Shown here: positions 1 through 8,686 of the stretch, piece by piece
How the letters are laid out: each line of letters begins with the position of its first letter
How positions within the stretch are numbered: position 1 is the first letter of the stretch
The notes under the pieces: generated by a model
Databases searched by the model: none
What the model saw: only the letters and a program-made list of their open reading frames with translations
What the model was told of the DNA's origin: nothing
NCBI GenBank assembly: GCA_910586645.1
Contig: CAJUIS010000011.1
Coordinates: 1-64,000, forward strand
Origin: an uncultured Lachnospiraceae bacterium
Lineage (GTDB): Bacteria; Bacillota; Clostridia; Lachnospirales; Lachnospiraceae
Direction of reading: 5' to 3'
Length of the DNA: 64,000 bases
Program-made: the position numbers and the translations under genes

Positions 1-50
1 TAGAAAAAATCGGGCTGTTGTCCATCCTTTTGTCCAGAAAGGAATACGGA

Positions 51-332
51 ATGCGTGAAAAACAGATTGAGCAGAAGCTGGTGCAGGAAACCAGGAAATG
101 CGGCGGCATCTGCCCCAAGTTTACATCCCCTGGCTTTGCCGGGATGCCGGACAGGATGATGCTCCTCCCCGGCGGGAAAATCGGCTTTGTGGAGGTCAAG
201 GCTCCGGGGGAAAATCCGCGCCCCCTGCAGATGGCGCGGCACCGGCTCCTGCGGCAGCTTGGGTTTAAGGTGTATGTGCTGGATGGCGTGGAACAGATTG
301 GAGGGATCATTGATGAGATACAGTCCACATGA
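51..332 (+). CDS. Phage VRR-NUC domain nuclease
   Basis: A 93-residue protein of the VRR-NUC family (PD-(D/E)xK superfamily), usually found in phages beside an SNF2-like helicase. The visible catalytic core is the GMPD turn followed by FVEVK (acidic residue, then ExK) around residues 31-52, with a C-terminal part rich in aliphatic residues. I chose the ATG at 51 because AAAGGA lies seven bases upstream; the frame stays open to 18 without a good ribosome site. Its end overlaps the start of the helicase gene by 20 bases, which is the standard phage arrangement. The family probably nicks or resolves branched DNA during phage replication or packaging; that role is inferred from the family only. 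Confidence 0.85.
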   Translation: MREKQIEQKLVQETRKCGGICPKFTSPGFAGMPDRMMLLPGGKIGFVEVKAPGENPRPLQMARHRLLRQLGFKVYVLDGVEQIGGIIDEIQST

Positions 333-1305
333 ATACCAGAGATACGCAGCGGAGTATATCAAGGCGCACCCGGCAGCGGCAGTATTCCTCGCCTGCGGGC
401 TTGGCAAGACGAGCATCACGCTGACGGCGGTCAACGACCTGATGTTTGACAGCTTTGAAATCCACAGGGCGCTTGTTGTGGCCCCAATCCGGGTGGCCTC
501 CTTCAGTTGGCCGGCAGAGATTGAAAAGTGGGACCACCTTGAGGGGCTTAAGTACAGCGTGGCGGTCGGAACGGCGGCGGAGAGGCGGGCGGCATTAAAA
601 AAGCCTGCAGACATTTATCTCATCAACCGTGAAAACGTGCAGTGGCTGGTTTCCGATAGCGGCATACCGTTTGACTTCGACATGGTGGTGATTGATGAGT
701 TATCATCCTTCAAAAACTACCAGACGAAGCGGTTCAGGGCGCTGATGAAAGTCCGGCCGAAGGTAAAGCGCATCGTGGGGCTGACAGGGACGCCGAGCAG
801 CAACGGCCTCATGGATTTATGGGCGGAGTTCCGGCTGCTGGACATGGGGGAGCGGCTTGGGGATGCATGGACGTATGAGCCGTATGAGCGGTTTGATGTG
901 CGGATGCCGGACGGGAGTTTTAAATCCTTTGGCCGGATCAGCCGGAGCAGTGCGGCGTGGGATGAGGAATTCCATGTGTTCACGCTGACTGCCGATGTGG
1001 AGGAAAGCTCTACCCGCAGCGAGGACATTTCCATGGATTACGATTTTTTCCATTCAGATTTGATGAAGATATCCTGCGGGAACAACTACACGGCGGAGGT
1101 CATACCGAGGGACATCAACATCTGGATTTCCCGGCTGTTTTTAGGGGACGCGGACGGCTTTTCCATCCTTTATTACCAGGACGTGGACTCCCTCGTCTAT
1201 TGGGCGAATCAGGCGGCATACCGCTGGAAACTGCGGGGGATGTGTATGTGGTCGCTTGGGCAGGAGGACATGAGGATTTGGGAGTGGCTCCCAAAGCAGA
1301 TATAA
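313..1305 (+). pseudogene. SNF2-like helicase N-terminus fused to phage tail/GH18-like C-terminus
   Basis: The first ~183 residues are the N-terminal half of a phage SNF2/DEAD-type helicase: ATP-binding loop CGLGKTS near residue 33, Walker B-like VVIDELSS near 124 and motif III LTGTPSS near 157. The second helicase lobe (motifs IV-VI) is missing. Just after the residues MGERLG (base ~860) the sequence becomes unrelated to helicases. Its last ~50 residues (YWANQAAYRW, then MWSLGQED and WEWLP) resemble the C-terminal end of GH18-type glycosidases found in phage tail proteins. The chimera is 330 residues and in frame, so it looks like an internal prophage deletion joining an early gene to a late one. 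It cannot be a working helicase. The GH18 assignment is tentative, the helicase half is firm. The ATG at 313 overlaps the upstream nuclease gene. Confidence 0.75.
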
Positions 1306-1396
1306 AAACTTTATATTTCCTATTGGAAACTGGCGGATGTCCATTGCGGGCAGCCGCTTTTTTCATACAACAAATCTTTTTAAGGAGGGTTTCACT

Positions 1397-1816
1397 ATGA
1401 AGGAATTCTGGAACACGATCCAACTCATCTTTACCGCCATCGGAGGGTGGCTTGGCTATTTCCTTGGAGGCTGTGACGGCCTGCTGTATGCGCTGATTGC
1501 TTTTGTCGTGGTGGACTATATCACGGGAGTGATGTGTGCCGCGGCGGATAAGAAGCTGTCCAGCGAGGTAGGGTTCAGGGGCATTGCAAAAAAGGTGCTG
1601 ATCTTCCTGCTTGTGGGGATTGCCAACATCCTCGATGTGCAGGTCATCGGCACGGGCAGTGTGTTACGGACGGCGGTCATCTTTTTCTATATCTCCAACG
1701 AGGGCGTGAGCCTTCTGGAGAACGCCGGACACCTTGGCTTGCCCATCCCGGAGAAGCTGAAGGATATCCTGGCACAGCTCCATGACAGGGCAGAAAACGG
1801 GAAGGAGGATGAATAA
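1397..1816 (+). CDS. Phage holin (toxin secretion/lysis family)
   Basis: A 139-residue membrane protein of the phage holin family common in clostridial prophages (TIGR01593-like). It shows hydrophobic segments near residues 8-24, 27-48 (with the typical DYITGVM motif at its end), 66-82 and 87-102, and ends in a charged tail. The start at 1397 has a perfect TAAGGAGG ribosome site nine bases upstream. It sits directly before the endolysin amidase (two bases between stop and start), forming the usual lysis cassette in which the holin opens the membrane to let the endolysin reach the wall. The gene itself looks intact although both flanking genes are chimeric. Confidence 0.85.
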   Translation: MKEFWNTIQLIFTAIGGWLGYFLGGCDGLLYALIAFVVVDYITGVMCAAADKKLSSEVGFRGIAKKVLIFLLVGIANILDVQVIGTGSVLRTAVIFFYISNEGVSLLENAGHLGLPIPEKLKDILAQLHDRAENGKEDE

Positions 1817-1818
1817 GC

Positions 1819-2820
1819 ATGAAGCTGGTAGAAAGTATCCTGACAAGGAATCCCTGCTATACGGCAGGGAGAAAGATCACGGTAAAGGGGCTGATGCTCC
1901 ATTCCGTGGGCTGTCCGCAGCCGAAGGCATCCGCTTTCATCAATAGCTGGAACAGCGCGTCCTATGACAGCGCCTGTGTCCATGGCTTCATTGACGGCAA
2001 CGACGGTACGGCGTACCAGACGCTTCCGTGGAACCACAGGGGATGGCACTGTGGCTCCGGCAGCAAGGGCAGCGGCAACAATACCCACATCGGGGTGGAG
2101 ATGTGCGAACCGGCGTGTATCAAGTACACATCGGGCAGCAATTTCACCTGCTCCGACACGGCCACGGCAAAGGCGGTGGCGAAAAGGACTTATGAGACGG
2201 CGGTGGAGCTGTTCGCCATGCTCTGTGAAAAGTACAGCCTTGACCCGCTTGCGGACGGTGTCATCATCAGCCACAAGGAAGGCTGTGCGAGGGGCATTGC
2301 CAGCAACCACGGCGACCCGGAGCATTTATGGATGCAGCTTGGGATGGGGTACACAATGGATTCCTTCCGTAAAGCGGTCAAGGCAGCGATGGGCGGCACT
2401 GCTTCTGGCACAGACAGATACACCAAGATCATGGGGAATGCCACGGCAACGGCGGAGCAGATGCAGGCATATCTGAAAAAGAAGAACCCGTCCGTGGCGC
2501 AGTCCGTCCTCGACATGGTTCCGCTGTACCTTTCGGAAGCCATGGACCAGGAGGAATACCAGAGACGCCGCAATGAACTGGTCGCCCGGTATGAGGCGGC
2601 AAGGGACGGGTACGAAAAAGCATCCGGGGAGATTTCCGACAGGCAGGGAAAGAGGAAAACCTATATGCGGTTTATCGGCGGGCTGCAAAAGCTGGACGGC
2701 TTCTGCGGAAAGTTTGATGAGGAACTTTGGACGGCGCTCCTTGACTACGCCACGGTTTATGCCAGAGACGACATCCGATTCACTTTCAAGGCGGGGAACG
2801 AAGTGAAAGTTGATGGATAG
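1819..2820 (+). pseudogene. Endolysin amidase fused to serine recombinase C-terminus
   Basis: Residues 1-195 are an N-acetylmuramoyl-L-alanine amidase of the PGRP/Amidase_2 type: zinc-ligand region LMLHSVG near residue 28, NTHIGVE near 96 and the ISHKEG histidine near 153. Residues ~203-240 are the linker that normally precedes a glucosaminidase domain. From about residue 241 (base ~2540) the chain switches to MDQEEYQRR, then a coiled region, and ends with FDEELW, DYATVY and DIRFTFK. That is the characteristic C-terminal tail of large serine recombinases of clostridial mobile elements. The fusion is in frame (333 residues). I infer a deletion that removed everything between endolysin and integrase, so the recombinase catalytic domain is lost and the element should be immobile. 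The amidase half may still fold. Confidence 0.8.
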
Positions 2821-2870
2821 GTAAAAATGTGTAAATTTCGCTATTTAATATAGAAAGAAAATTTTTTTCT

Positions 2871-2905
2871 GGGCCGGAATAATCAGTTTCCGGCCCGCAT
2901 TTTTT
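2871..2905 (+). terminator. Rho-independent terminator ending the phage remnant
   Basis: A nine-base-pair stem (GGGCCGGAA at 2871-2879 with TTCCGGCCC at 2888-2896) with an eight-base loop, followed by a T run at 2900-2905. It closes the chimeric amidase/recombinase gene 50 bases downstream of its stop and insulates the comM remnant. Confidence 0.85.
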
Positions 2906-2907
2906 AG

Positions 2908-2960
2908 GTTTAGGGGGGTGCATTTAGGGGGTGCATCGTTGAATTGTATCAATTTCGTTG
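2908..2960. other. Probable right attachment junction of the integrated element
   Basis: Between the element's terminator and the first recognisable comM codons lies an imperfect tandem repeat: TTTAGGGGGGTGCAT, then TTTAGGGGGTGCAT (2909-2936). The comM-coding sequence becomes recognisable just after, at about 2951. A serine recombinase gene end lies on the left and an interrupted host gene on the right, which is the expected arrangement of an attR. The exact crossover cannot be fixed without the other end or an empty site. Confidence 0.45.
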
Positions 2961-3451
2961 TACCGATGAACCCCTGCAAATGCGGCTATTATCCGGACAG
3001 AAGCCGGTGCGGCTGCAAAGACGCGGAAGTCGCGCGTTATCTGGGAAGAATCAGCAAACCTTTGCTGGATCGGATTGACATCTGTACAGAGGCGCCGGCT
3101 GTATGCTACGAGGAATTGACGGAAAAAAGAACAAACGAGACTTCCGCCGCAATCAGAGGCCGTGTGACAGCTGCGCAGGAACGGCAGAGAAGACGTTTTC
3201 TGGAAAATGAATTTTCCTATAACAGCCAGATTCCTTCCAGAGACATAGCGAAATACTGTAAATTGAATGGCAAAGAACAGAAATATATGAAAGAAATTTA
3301 TCAGAAAATGGATCTTTCTGCCAGAGGGTATTATAAAATTTTAAAAACGGCAAGAACGATTGCAGATTTGGATGACAGCAGTGAAATTTTGTTTCATCAC
3401 TTGAATGAAGCCGTATGTTATCGTGTGCAGAACAGAAAATATTGGGAATGA
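2918..3451 (+). pseudogene. comM: comM/yifB (Mg-chelatase-like AAA ATPase), 3' part
   Basis: From about residue 13 this open frame matches the C-terminal third of the ComM/YifB family. It has the cysteine cluster MNPCKCGYY...RCGC, the arginine-finger region LLDRIDIC and the C-terminal helical domain with SARGYYKIL and ARTIADL. Family members are ~500 residues with Walker A and B motifs upstream; none of that is present here. The first dozen residues come from the mobile-element junction. ComM is a hexameric branch-migration helicase in transformation. This copy is truncated by the element to its left, and the 5' half should lie beyond the element. The GTG at 2918 has no convincing ribosome site. 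Its stop is 11 bases before dprA, the usual order in this lineage. Confidence 0.85.
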
Positions 3452-3462
3452 GGAGGGAGAAT

Positions 3463-4551
3463 ATGGAAGAAAACCGGAAATATCAGTATTGGATGAAATG
3501 TATACCGGGAATCGGGAATAAAAAACAGAAAAAGTTAGTAGAATATTGTGGCAGTGCAAAAGAAGTCTATGGTCTGACAAAGCGCAGGCTTATGGAGGTC
3601 GACGGCATTTTGGAACGGGATGTTTGCGCAATTGACGAAAGCAGGCGTCATTTTGATCTGGAAAAAGAAGCGCAGATTTTGGAAAATACAAAAATTTCCA
3701 TGATTACGATAGAAGACGAAGCGTTTCCGGAAAGGCTTCGGAATATTCAGGATTGTCCGTATGCCATTTTTTACAAAGGGAAACTTCCTTTGGAGTCAGA
3801 AAAGACGGCCGCTGTCGTAGGGGCGCGCCTTTGCTCTTCTTATGGAAGAGCCGCGGGGCTTGCGCTTGGAGAAGCTTTGGCGCGCTGCGGAGTAAGCGTT
3901 GTCAGCGGCATGGCGGCCGGAATCGATTCGTTCGGGCACTGGGGAGCGATCCGCGGACGCGGAAAAACGTATGCCGTGCTTGGATGCGGCCCCGATATCT
4001 GTTACCCAAAAGGCGGGAAGGAACTTTATCAGAAAATATTGGAAAAAGGGGCTGTTTTGTCGGAATATCCTCCGCGCACAAATCCCGTGCCGGGACAGTT
4101 CCCGGCCAGAAACCGCCTGATCAGCGCACTGTCGGATATTGTGATTGTCGTGGAGGCGAAAAAAAGAAGCGGTTCGCTGATTACCGCGGATTTTGCGCTG
4201 GATCAGGGAAAAGACGTTTACGCCGTTCCGGGAAGGCTGGATGATATATTGAGCGAGGGGTGCAATGAGCTGATCCGGCAGGGATGCGGAATTGTAACTT
4301 CCATGGAGAGCCTGCTTTTAGAACTCGGGTTTTCATCCGCCAAAACAGAAAAGGAAGAGAAAAAGATAAAAAAGGCGCTTGAAGAAGAAGAGTTGATGGT
4401 GTATAGTTGTTTTGATTTGCATTCAAAAAGCATGGAAGATCTGGCGAAAGAAACGGGATTTCCGGCTTTTAAACTGGCGGATTTACTGGTAAAGCTGCAG
4501 GTAAAGGGATTGATTGAGGAATATTTTAAAAATCATTACCGCAAAATATAG
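3463..4551 (+). CDS. dprA: DNA processing protein DprA/Smf
   Basis: A 362-residue DprA. Residues ~1-70 form the helical SAM/HhH-like N-terminus (PGIGNKKQKKL). Residues ~95-300 form the Rossmann domain that binds single-stranded DNA and loads RecA in transformation, with conserved GAR, VSGMAAGID, the CYP turn, SEYPP, FPARNRLIS, KRSGSLITA and VPG motifs. Residues ~310-362 are a winged-helix tail. The ATG at 3463 has AGGAGGGA five bases upstream. It lies between comM and topA as in many Firmicutes, and probably shares their transcript. With comM broken upstream, its promoter must lie in or before the mobile-element junction; none was evident. Confidence 0.95.
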   Translation: MEENRKYQYWMKCIPGIGNKKQKKLVEYCGSAKEVYGLTKRRLMEVDGILERDVCAIDESRRHFDLEKEAQILENTKISMITIEDEAFPERLRNIQDCPYAIFYKGKLPLESEKTAAVVGARLCSSYGRAAGLALGEALARCGVSVVSGMAAGIDSFGHWGAIRGRGKTYAVLGCGPDICYPKGGKELYQKILEKGAVLSEYPPRTNPVPGQFPARNRLISALSDIVIVVEAKKRSGSLITADFALDQGKDVYAVPGRLDDILSEGCNELIRQGCGIVTSMESLLLELGFSSAKTEKEEKKIKKALEEEELMVYSCFDLHSKSMEDLAKETGFPAFKLADLLVKLQVKGLIEEYFKNHYRKI

Positions 4552-4575
4552 AACAAGCAAAAGGAGTTTACAATT

Positions 4576-6660
4576 ATGGCAAAGTATCTGGTAATTGTGG
4601 AATCACCGGCAAAAGTAAAGACGATTAAAAAATTCCTGGGTAAGAATTATGAAGTGACTGCGTCAAACGGGCATGTGCGCGATTTGCCGAAAAGCCAGCT
4701 TGGCATTGACATAGAGCATGATTTTGAGCCGAAATACATTACCATTCGCGGAAAAGGAGATATCCTTGCAAAGCTTCGAAAAGAAGTAAAGAAGGCCGAT
4801 AAAGTGTACCTCGCAACTGACCCCGACCGGGAGGGGGAAGCGATCTCCTGGCATTTGGCGCAGGCGTTAAAATTAGAAGGAAAAAACGTATACAGGATCA
4901 GTTTTAACGAAATTACGAAGAATGCGGTAAAAGCTTCGCTGAAAAGCCCGAGGGAAGTCGATATGGATTTGGTAAACGCCCAGCAGGCAAGGCGTATGCT
5001 GGATCGGATGGTAGGCTATAAAATAAGCCCGCTTTTGTGGGCAAAAGTAAAGCGGGGCTTAAGCGCAGGCAGGGTGCAGTCTGTGGCTCTGCGCATGATT
5101 TGCGACAGGGAAGAGGAAATTAACGCATTTATTCCAAAAGAGTACTGGACGCTTGACGCATTGCTGTCCGTGAAAGGGGAAAAACGCCCTCTGAAAGCGA
5201 AATTTTATGGAAACAGCGCAGGAAAACTTGAAATCGCTTCTGAGAAAGAACTTACAGGCATCAAAGAAAAGGTGGAAAAAGAGGAGTTTCAGGTATTGGA
5301 GGTAAAAAAAGGAGAACGCACGAAAAAGGCTCCTTCGCCGTTTACAACCAGTACGCTTCAGCAGGAAGCGTCTAAGGCGCTGAATTTTTCCATTCAAAAA
5401 ACGATGCGGATTGCCCAGCAGCTTTATGAAGGCGTGGATATCAAAGGGCAGGGCACGGTTGGTTTAATTTCTTATCTCAGAACGGATTCGATGAGGGTTT
5501 CGGAAGAAGCTGCCCAGGCGGCGGCGCTTTATATTACAGATGCGTACGGAGAAAAGTATACGGCTCTGCATACGGAAAAAAAGCAAAGCGCAGCGAAGAT
5601 ACAGGACGCCCATGAAGCGATTCGGCCGACGGACATTACAAGGACTCCTGTATTCGTAAAGGAATCGCTGTCAAGAGATCAGTTCCGCTTATATCAGCTT
5701 ATCTGGAAAAGGTTTACAGCCAGCAGGATGAGCAGTGCGGTATATGAGACGACGTCTGTGGTAATTGGCGCCGGGGATTACCGCTTTCATGTTTCCGCTT
5801 CCAAAATTGTATTTGACGGATTTATGTCCGTATATACTTCAGAAGATGAAGAAAAGGCGGAGAATAATGTGATGCTGCGGTCAATCGGTGAAGATACAAA
5901 CCTGAATCTGAAAGAACTGGAGGGAAATCAGCATTTTACGCAGCCGCCGGCGCATTATACCGAGGCGTCTTTGGTAAAGACATTAGAAGAGCTTGGAATT
6001 GGACGTCCAAGTACATATTCTCCGACAATTACAACGATACTTGCAAGAAGGTACGTCGTAAAAGAGAATAAAAACCTGTATGTGACAGAGCTTGGAGAAG
6101 TTGTCAATTCTATTATGAAAGAGTCTTTCACCAGCATTGTAGACGAGCATTTTACAGCGAATATGGAGTCGCTTCTTGACAAAGTCGAAGAGGGAAAAAT
6201 AAGCTGGAAGACTGTAGTGGAAAATTTTTATCCCGATTTGGAAGAAGCCGTTCAGATTGCGGAAAAAGATTTGGAAAAAATTAAAATTGAAGATGAAGTT
6301 ACAGACGTCGTCTGTGAAGAATGCGGAAGAAATATGGTGATAAAATACGGGCCGCATGGGAAGTTTCTGGCGTGTCCCGGATTTCCTGACTGCAGGAATA
6401 CAAAACCCTATCTGGAGAAAACAGGAATTAAGTGTCCGCTGTGTGAAAAAGAAGTCGTTATCAAAAAGACAAAAAAAGGAAGAAGGTACTATGGCTGTGA
6501 AAATAATCCGGAATGCGGATTTATGTCATGGCAGAAACCTTCAGGAAAAAAATGTCCCGAATGCGGCAGTTATATGGTAGAAAAAGGAAATAAACTGGCG
6601 TGTTCGAAAGAGCAGTGCGGCTACAGTGAAAAGATTGCTGAAAAAAAGACGGAAGAATAA
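4576..6660 (+). CDS. topA: DNA topoisomerase I
   Basis: A 694-residue type IA topoisomerase that relaxes negative supercoils. The TOPRIM domain is at the N-terminus (VESPAKVKTI, then ATDPDREGEAI near residues 75-90). The catalytic tyrosine is Tyr300 in ISYLRTDS. The GIGRPSTY motif lies near 475. The C-terminus carries three four-cysteine zinc-ribbon modules (about residues 579-606, 618-645 and 658-683). Length and domain order are normal for Firmicutes. It starts 24 bases after dprA with AAGGAG upstream, so the two are probably cotranscribed. Confidence 0.97.
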   Translation: MAKYLVIVESPAKVKTIKKFLGKNYEVTASNGHVRDLPKSQLGIDIEHDFEPKYITIRGKGDILAKLRKEVKKADKVYLATDPDREGEAISWHLAQALKLEGKNVYRISFNEITKNAVKASLKSPREVDMDLVNAQQARRMLDRMVGYKISPLLWAKVKRGLSAGRVQSVALRMICDREEEINAFIPKEYWTLDALLSVKGEKRPLKAKFYGNSAGKLEIASEKELTGIKEKVEKEEFQVLEVKKGERTKKAPSPFTTSTLQQEASKALNFSIQKTMRIAQQLYEGVDIKGQGTVGLISYLRTDSMRVSEEAAQAAALYITDAYGEKYTALHTEKKQSAAKIQDAHEAIRPTDITRTPVFVKESLSRDQFRLYQLIWKRFTASRMSSAVYETTSVVIGAGDYRFHVSASKIVFDGFMSVYTSEDEEKAENNVMLRSIGEDTNLNLKELEGNQHFTQPPAHYTEASLVKTLEELGIGRPSTYSPTITTILARRYVVKENKNLYVTELGEVVNSIMKESFTSIVDEHFTANMESLLDKVEEGKISWKTVVENFYPDLEEAVQIAEKDLEKIKIEDEVTDVVCEECGRNMVIKYGPHGKFLACPGFPDCRNTKPYLEKTGIKCPLCEKEVVIKKTKKGRRYYGCENNPECGFMSWQKPSGKKCPECGSYMVEKGNKLACSKEQCGYSEKIAEKKTEE

Positions 6661-6671
6661 TTTGAATATTC

Positions 6672-6700
6672 TTGAAATATCAAAATAAGTGTGCTAAGAT
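6672..6700 (+). promoter_or_regulatory. Sigma-A-type promoter of codY
   Basis: TTGAAA (6672-6677), a 17-base spacer and TAAGAT (6695-6700) lie 47 bases upstream of the codY start. The spacing is ideal and both boxes match four or five of six consensus bases. A CodY-box-like sequence sits between the promoter and the gene (6716-6730). Confidence 0.65.
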
Positions 6701-6747
6701 ACGTCTGAGCCATTAAAAATTCGGAATATTTTTAAGGAGGGTATCTT

Positions 6748-7524
6748 ATGGGTGTACAGTTGTTGGATAAGACGAGAAAAATTAACAAACTTCTGCATAA
6801 TAATAATTCTTCCAAGGTAGTGTTCAATGATATATGCGTAGTGTTGACAGACATTTTAAAGTCCAACATTCTGGTAATCAGCAGGAAAGGAAAGGTTCTT
6901 GGGAGCAGCGTCAGCAAGGGGATTCCTGAAATCTGCGAGTTGATTGTGGATGAAGTGGGCGGGTTTATCGATCCGCTTTTAAATGAAAGGCTGCTTGGCA
7001 TCCTTTCTACGAAAGAGAACGTTAATTTAGAGACTTTGGGATTTGACTCTGATATGAAGAGATACTGTGCAATCATTACGCCGATTGATATTGCGGGAGA
7101 ACGGCTTGGGACGCTGTTTGTATATCGTTTTGATTCTCAGTACGATATTGATGACATTATTCTGTCGGAGTATGGCACAACAGTGGTCGGGCTTGAGATG
7201 ATGCGTTCCGTGAATGAAGAGAACGCGGAGGAAGTCAGGAAGATCCAGATTGTAAAATCCGCTATCCATACGCTTTCTTTTTCGGAACTGGAAGCGATTC
7301 TTCATATTTTTGAAGAGCTTGACGGCAATGAAGGGATTCTGGTTGCCAGCAAAATAGCAGACAGAGTGGGGATTACCCGTTCCGTTATTGTGAACGCCCT
7401 GCGTAAATTTGAGAGCGCCGGCGTCATAGAGTCGCGTTCTTCCGGAATGAAAGGCACATATATCAAGGTTTTAAACGATGTGGTATTTGACGAACTTGAA
7501 AAGATAAAAAAGCAGGAACGGTAA
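6748..7524 (+). CDS. codY: GTP/branched-chain amino acid-sensing regulator CodY
   Basis: A 258-residue CodY, the global repressor that binds DNA when isoleucine/leucine/valine and GTP are plentiful. The N-terminal GAF domain (about residues 1-155) and the C-terminal winged helix (about 200-258) are both visible. The recognition region reads ASKIADRVGITRSVIVNALRK, a near-perfect family signature in two overlapping stretches. GGAGGG precedes the ATG. It stands just before the fla/che operon, as in Bacillus subtilis, where CodY represses that operon; regulation here is an inference. It has its own promoter and a strong terminator. Confidence 0.97.
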   Translation: MGVQLLDKTRKINKLLHNNNSSKVVFNDICVVLTDILKSNILVISRKGKVLGSSVSKGIPEICELIVDEVGGFIDPLLNERLLGILSTKENVNLETLGFDSDMKRYCAIITPIDIAGERLGTLFVYRFDSQYDIDDIILSEYGTTVVGLEMMRSVNEENAEEVRKIQIVKSAIHTLSFSELEAILHIFEELDGNEGILVASKIADRVGITRSVIVNALRKFESAGVIESRSSGMKGTYIKVLNDVVFDELEKIKKQER

Positions 7525-7545
7525 AGATAAAGGGGATTCAGAAGG

Positions 7546-7585
7546 AAAAAGGATTTACAGAATCTGTCTGTAAATCCTTTTTTTT
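7546..7585 (+). terminator. Terminator between codY and the fla/che operon
   Basis: A stem of about 15 base pairs (AAAAAGGATTTACAGA at 7546-7561 against the sequence at 7566-7581) with a four-base loop, followed by T8. This is a strong Rho-independent terminator 21 bases after codY. Confidence 0.9.
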
Positions 7586-7648
7586 GCATATATTGTGTTT
7601 AAGTTTGCAAAAAAATACAAGATAGCGCAAAAAGTGATAAAAAAAGAC

Positions 7649-7676
7649 TTGAGATTTTTTTGATATGATTTATAAT
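7649..7676 (+). promoter_or_regulatory. Sigma-A-type promoter of the fla/che operon
   Basis: TTGAGA (7649-7654), a 16-base AT-rich spacer and a perfect TATAAT (7671-7676) lie ~108 bases before flgB. A CodY-box-like sequence (7684-7698) with an intact TCAGAA core falls right at the expected start site. No sigma-28-type promoter (TAAA, then CCGATAT) was found here. Confidence 0.7.
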
Positions 7677-7783
7677 ATACAATAAGAATCAGAATATATT
7701 ATAAGTAAAAGTATGTAGAAATGCGTGCAGTGTTTCTTCATGCCCTGAAACAGCGACAATATAGAAAGGAGATAACAGTACAT

Positions 7784-8176
7784 ATGTTTTCAACCAATGT
7801 ATATAGTTATATCAATGTATTGAATAAGGCGGCAGATGCAAGCTGGCTGAGAGAAGAGACAATTATGAACAATCTTGCGAATGTCAATACGCCGGGATAC
7901 AAGAGAAAAGACGTTGATTTTCAGAGTGTGCTTCGGACAGAGCTTGGCAATATGAAATATACGACTTTGGACAGCAAGGTAGAGCATGCGGATTTGAACC
8001 GTCTGAAGGCTTCCACTTATGTGGATTCTGCAAATTATTCTTACCGGGTGGATAAGAGCAATGTGGATGTGGATAACGAAAATGTGGAGCTTGCATCAGA
8101 AAAGATCAGGTATGATGCATTGACGGACAGTATGACGCAGGAATTTGCAAGGCTGAAAATGGCAATGCAGAAATAA
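7784..8176 (+). CDS. flgB: Flagellar basal-body rod protein FlgB
   Basis: A 130-residue proximal rod protein. It shows the rod signature NNLANVNTPGYKRKDVDF near residue 29 and the C-terminal helix LTQEFARLKMAMQ-like end typical of FlgB. The ATG at 7784 follows AAAGGAG with a 10-base gap; the frame extends upstream without a better start. It is the first gene of the fla/che operon and sits in the periplasmic rod beside FlgC and FliE, exported by the type III apparatus encoded downstream. Confidence 0.95.
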   Translation: MFSTNVYSYINVLNKAADASWLREETIMNNLANVNTPGYKRKDVDFQSVLRTELGNMKYTTLDSKVEHADLNRLKASTYVDSANYSYRVDKSNVDVDNENVELASEKIRYDALTDSMTQEFARLKMAMQK

Positions 8177-8209
8177 AATTAATCGACAACAGAGTGAGGA
8201 GGAGTAATT

Positions 8210-8650
8210 ATGGCATTGTTTCAGGCGTTTAACATCAGCGCTTCTGGAATGACGGCGGAGCGGTTCCGTATGGATATTATTGCGGAAAACGTTGCAAACG
8301 TAAACACTACAAGAACAGAAAACGGTACGCCGTACCGACGAAAAATCGTTACGTTTGCGGAAAGAGAAACGCCTTCTTTTGGGGATTATCTTTCAAAGGC
8401 GCGTGTTTATGGCGGAAACGGCGTAAAAGTTACGAAAGTTTCGGAAGATACCGAGACGGATTTTATGATGGAATACGATCCGGCGCATCCGGATGCGGAT
8501 GAAAACGGATATGTTTTGCGTCCAAATGTAAATGTGGTTACGGAGATGACGAATCTGATTGACGCCAGCAGGGGCTATGAGGCGAACGTGACGGCGTTTA
8601 ATGCAATTAAGGCCATGGCGCAGGCGGGATTACAGGTAGGTAAGTCGTAG
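8210..8650 (+). CDS. flgC: Flagellar basal-body rod protein FlgC
   Basis: A 146-residue rod protein with the N-terminal motif ISASGMTAERFRMDIIAEN followed by VANVNT, and the C-terminal LIDASRGYEANVTAF helix that mediates axial coiled-coil packing. Length is typical. GAGGAGGAG precedes the ATG. It lies 33 bases after flgB and is followed by fliE, the canonical order. Confidence 0.96.
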   Translation: MALFQAFNISASGMTAERFRMDIIAENVANVNTTRTENGTPYRRKIVTFAERETPSFGDYLSKARVYGGNGVKVTKVSEDTETDFMMEYDPAHPDADENGYVLRPNVNVVTEMTNLIDASRGYEANVTAFNAIKAMAQAGLQVGKS

Positions 8651-8686
8651 ACAGAATAATTTTCAGATACAGGGAGGATTGCCGAA

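Noticed and set aside
1346..1363. GCGG/CCGC hairpin followed by six T before the holin gene
   Set aside because: Only four base pairs in the stem; too weak to call a terminator.
1687..2325. Long minus-strand open frame opposite the holin and amidase
   Set aside because: It is antisense to two well-supported genes, has no ribosome site and has no recognisable domain; high GC in this stretch keeps antisense frames open.
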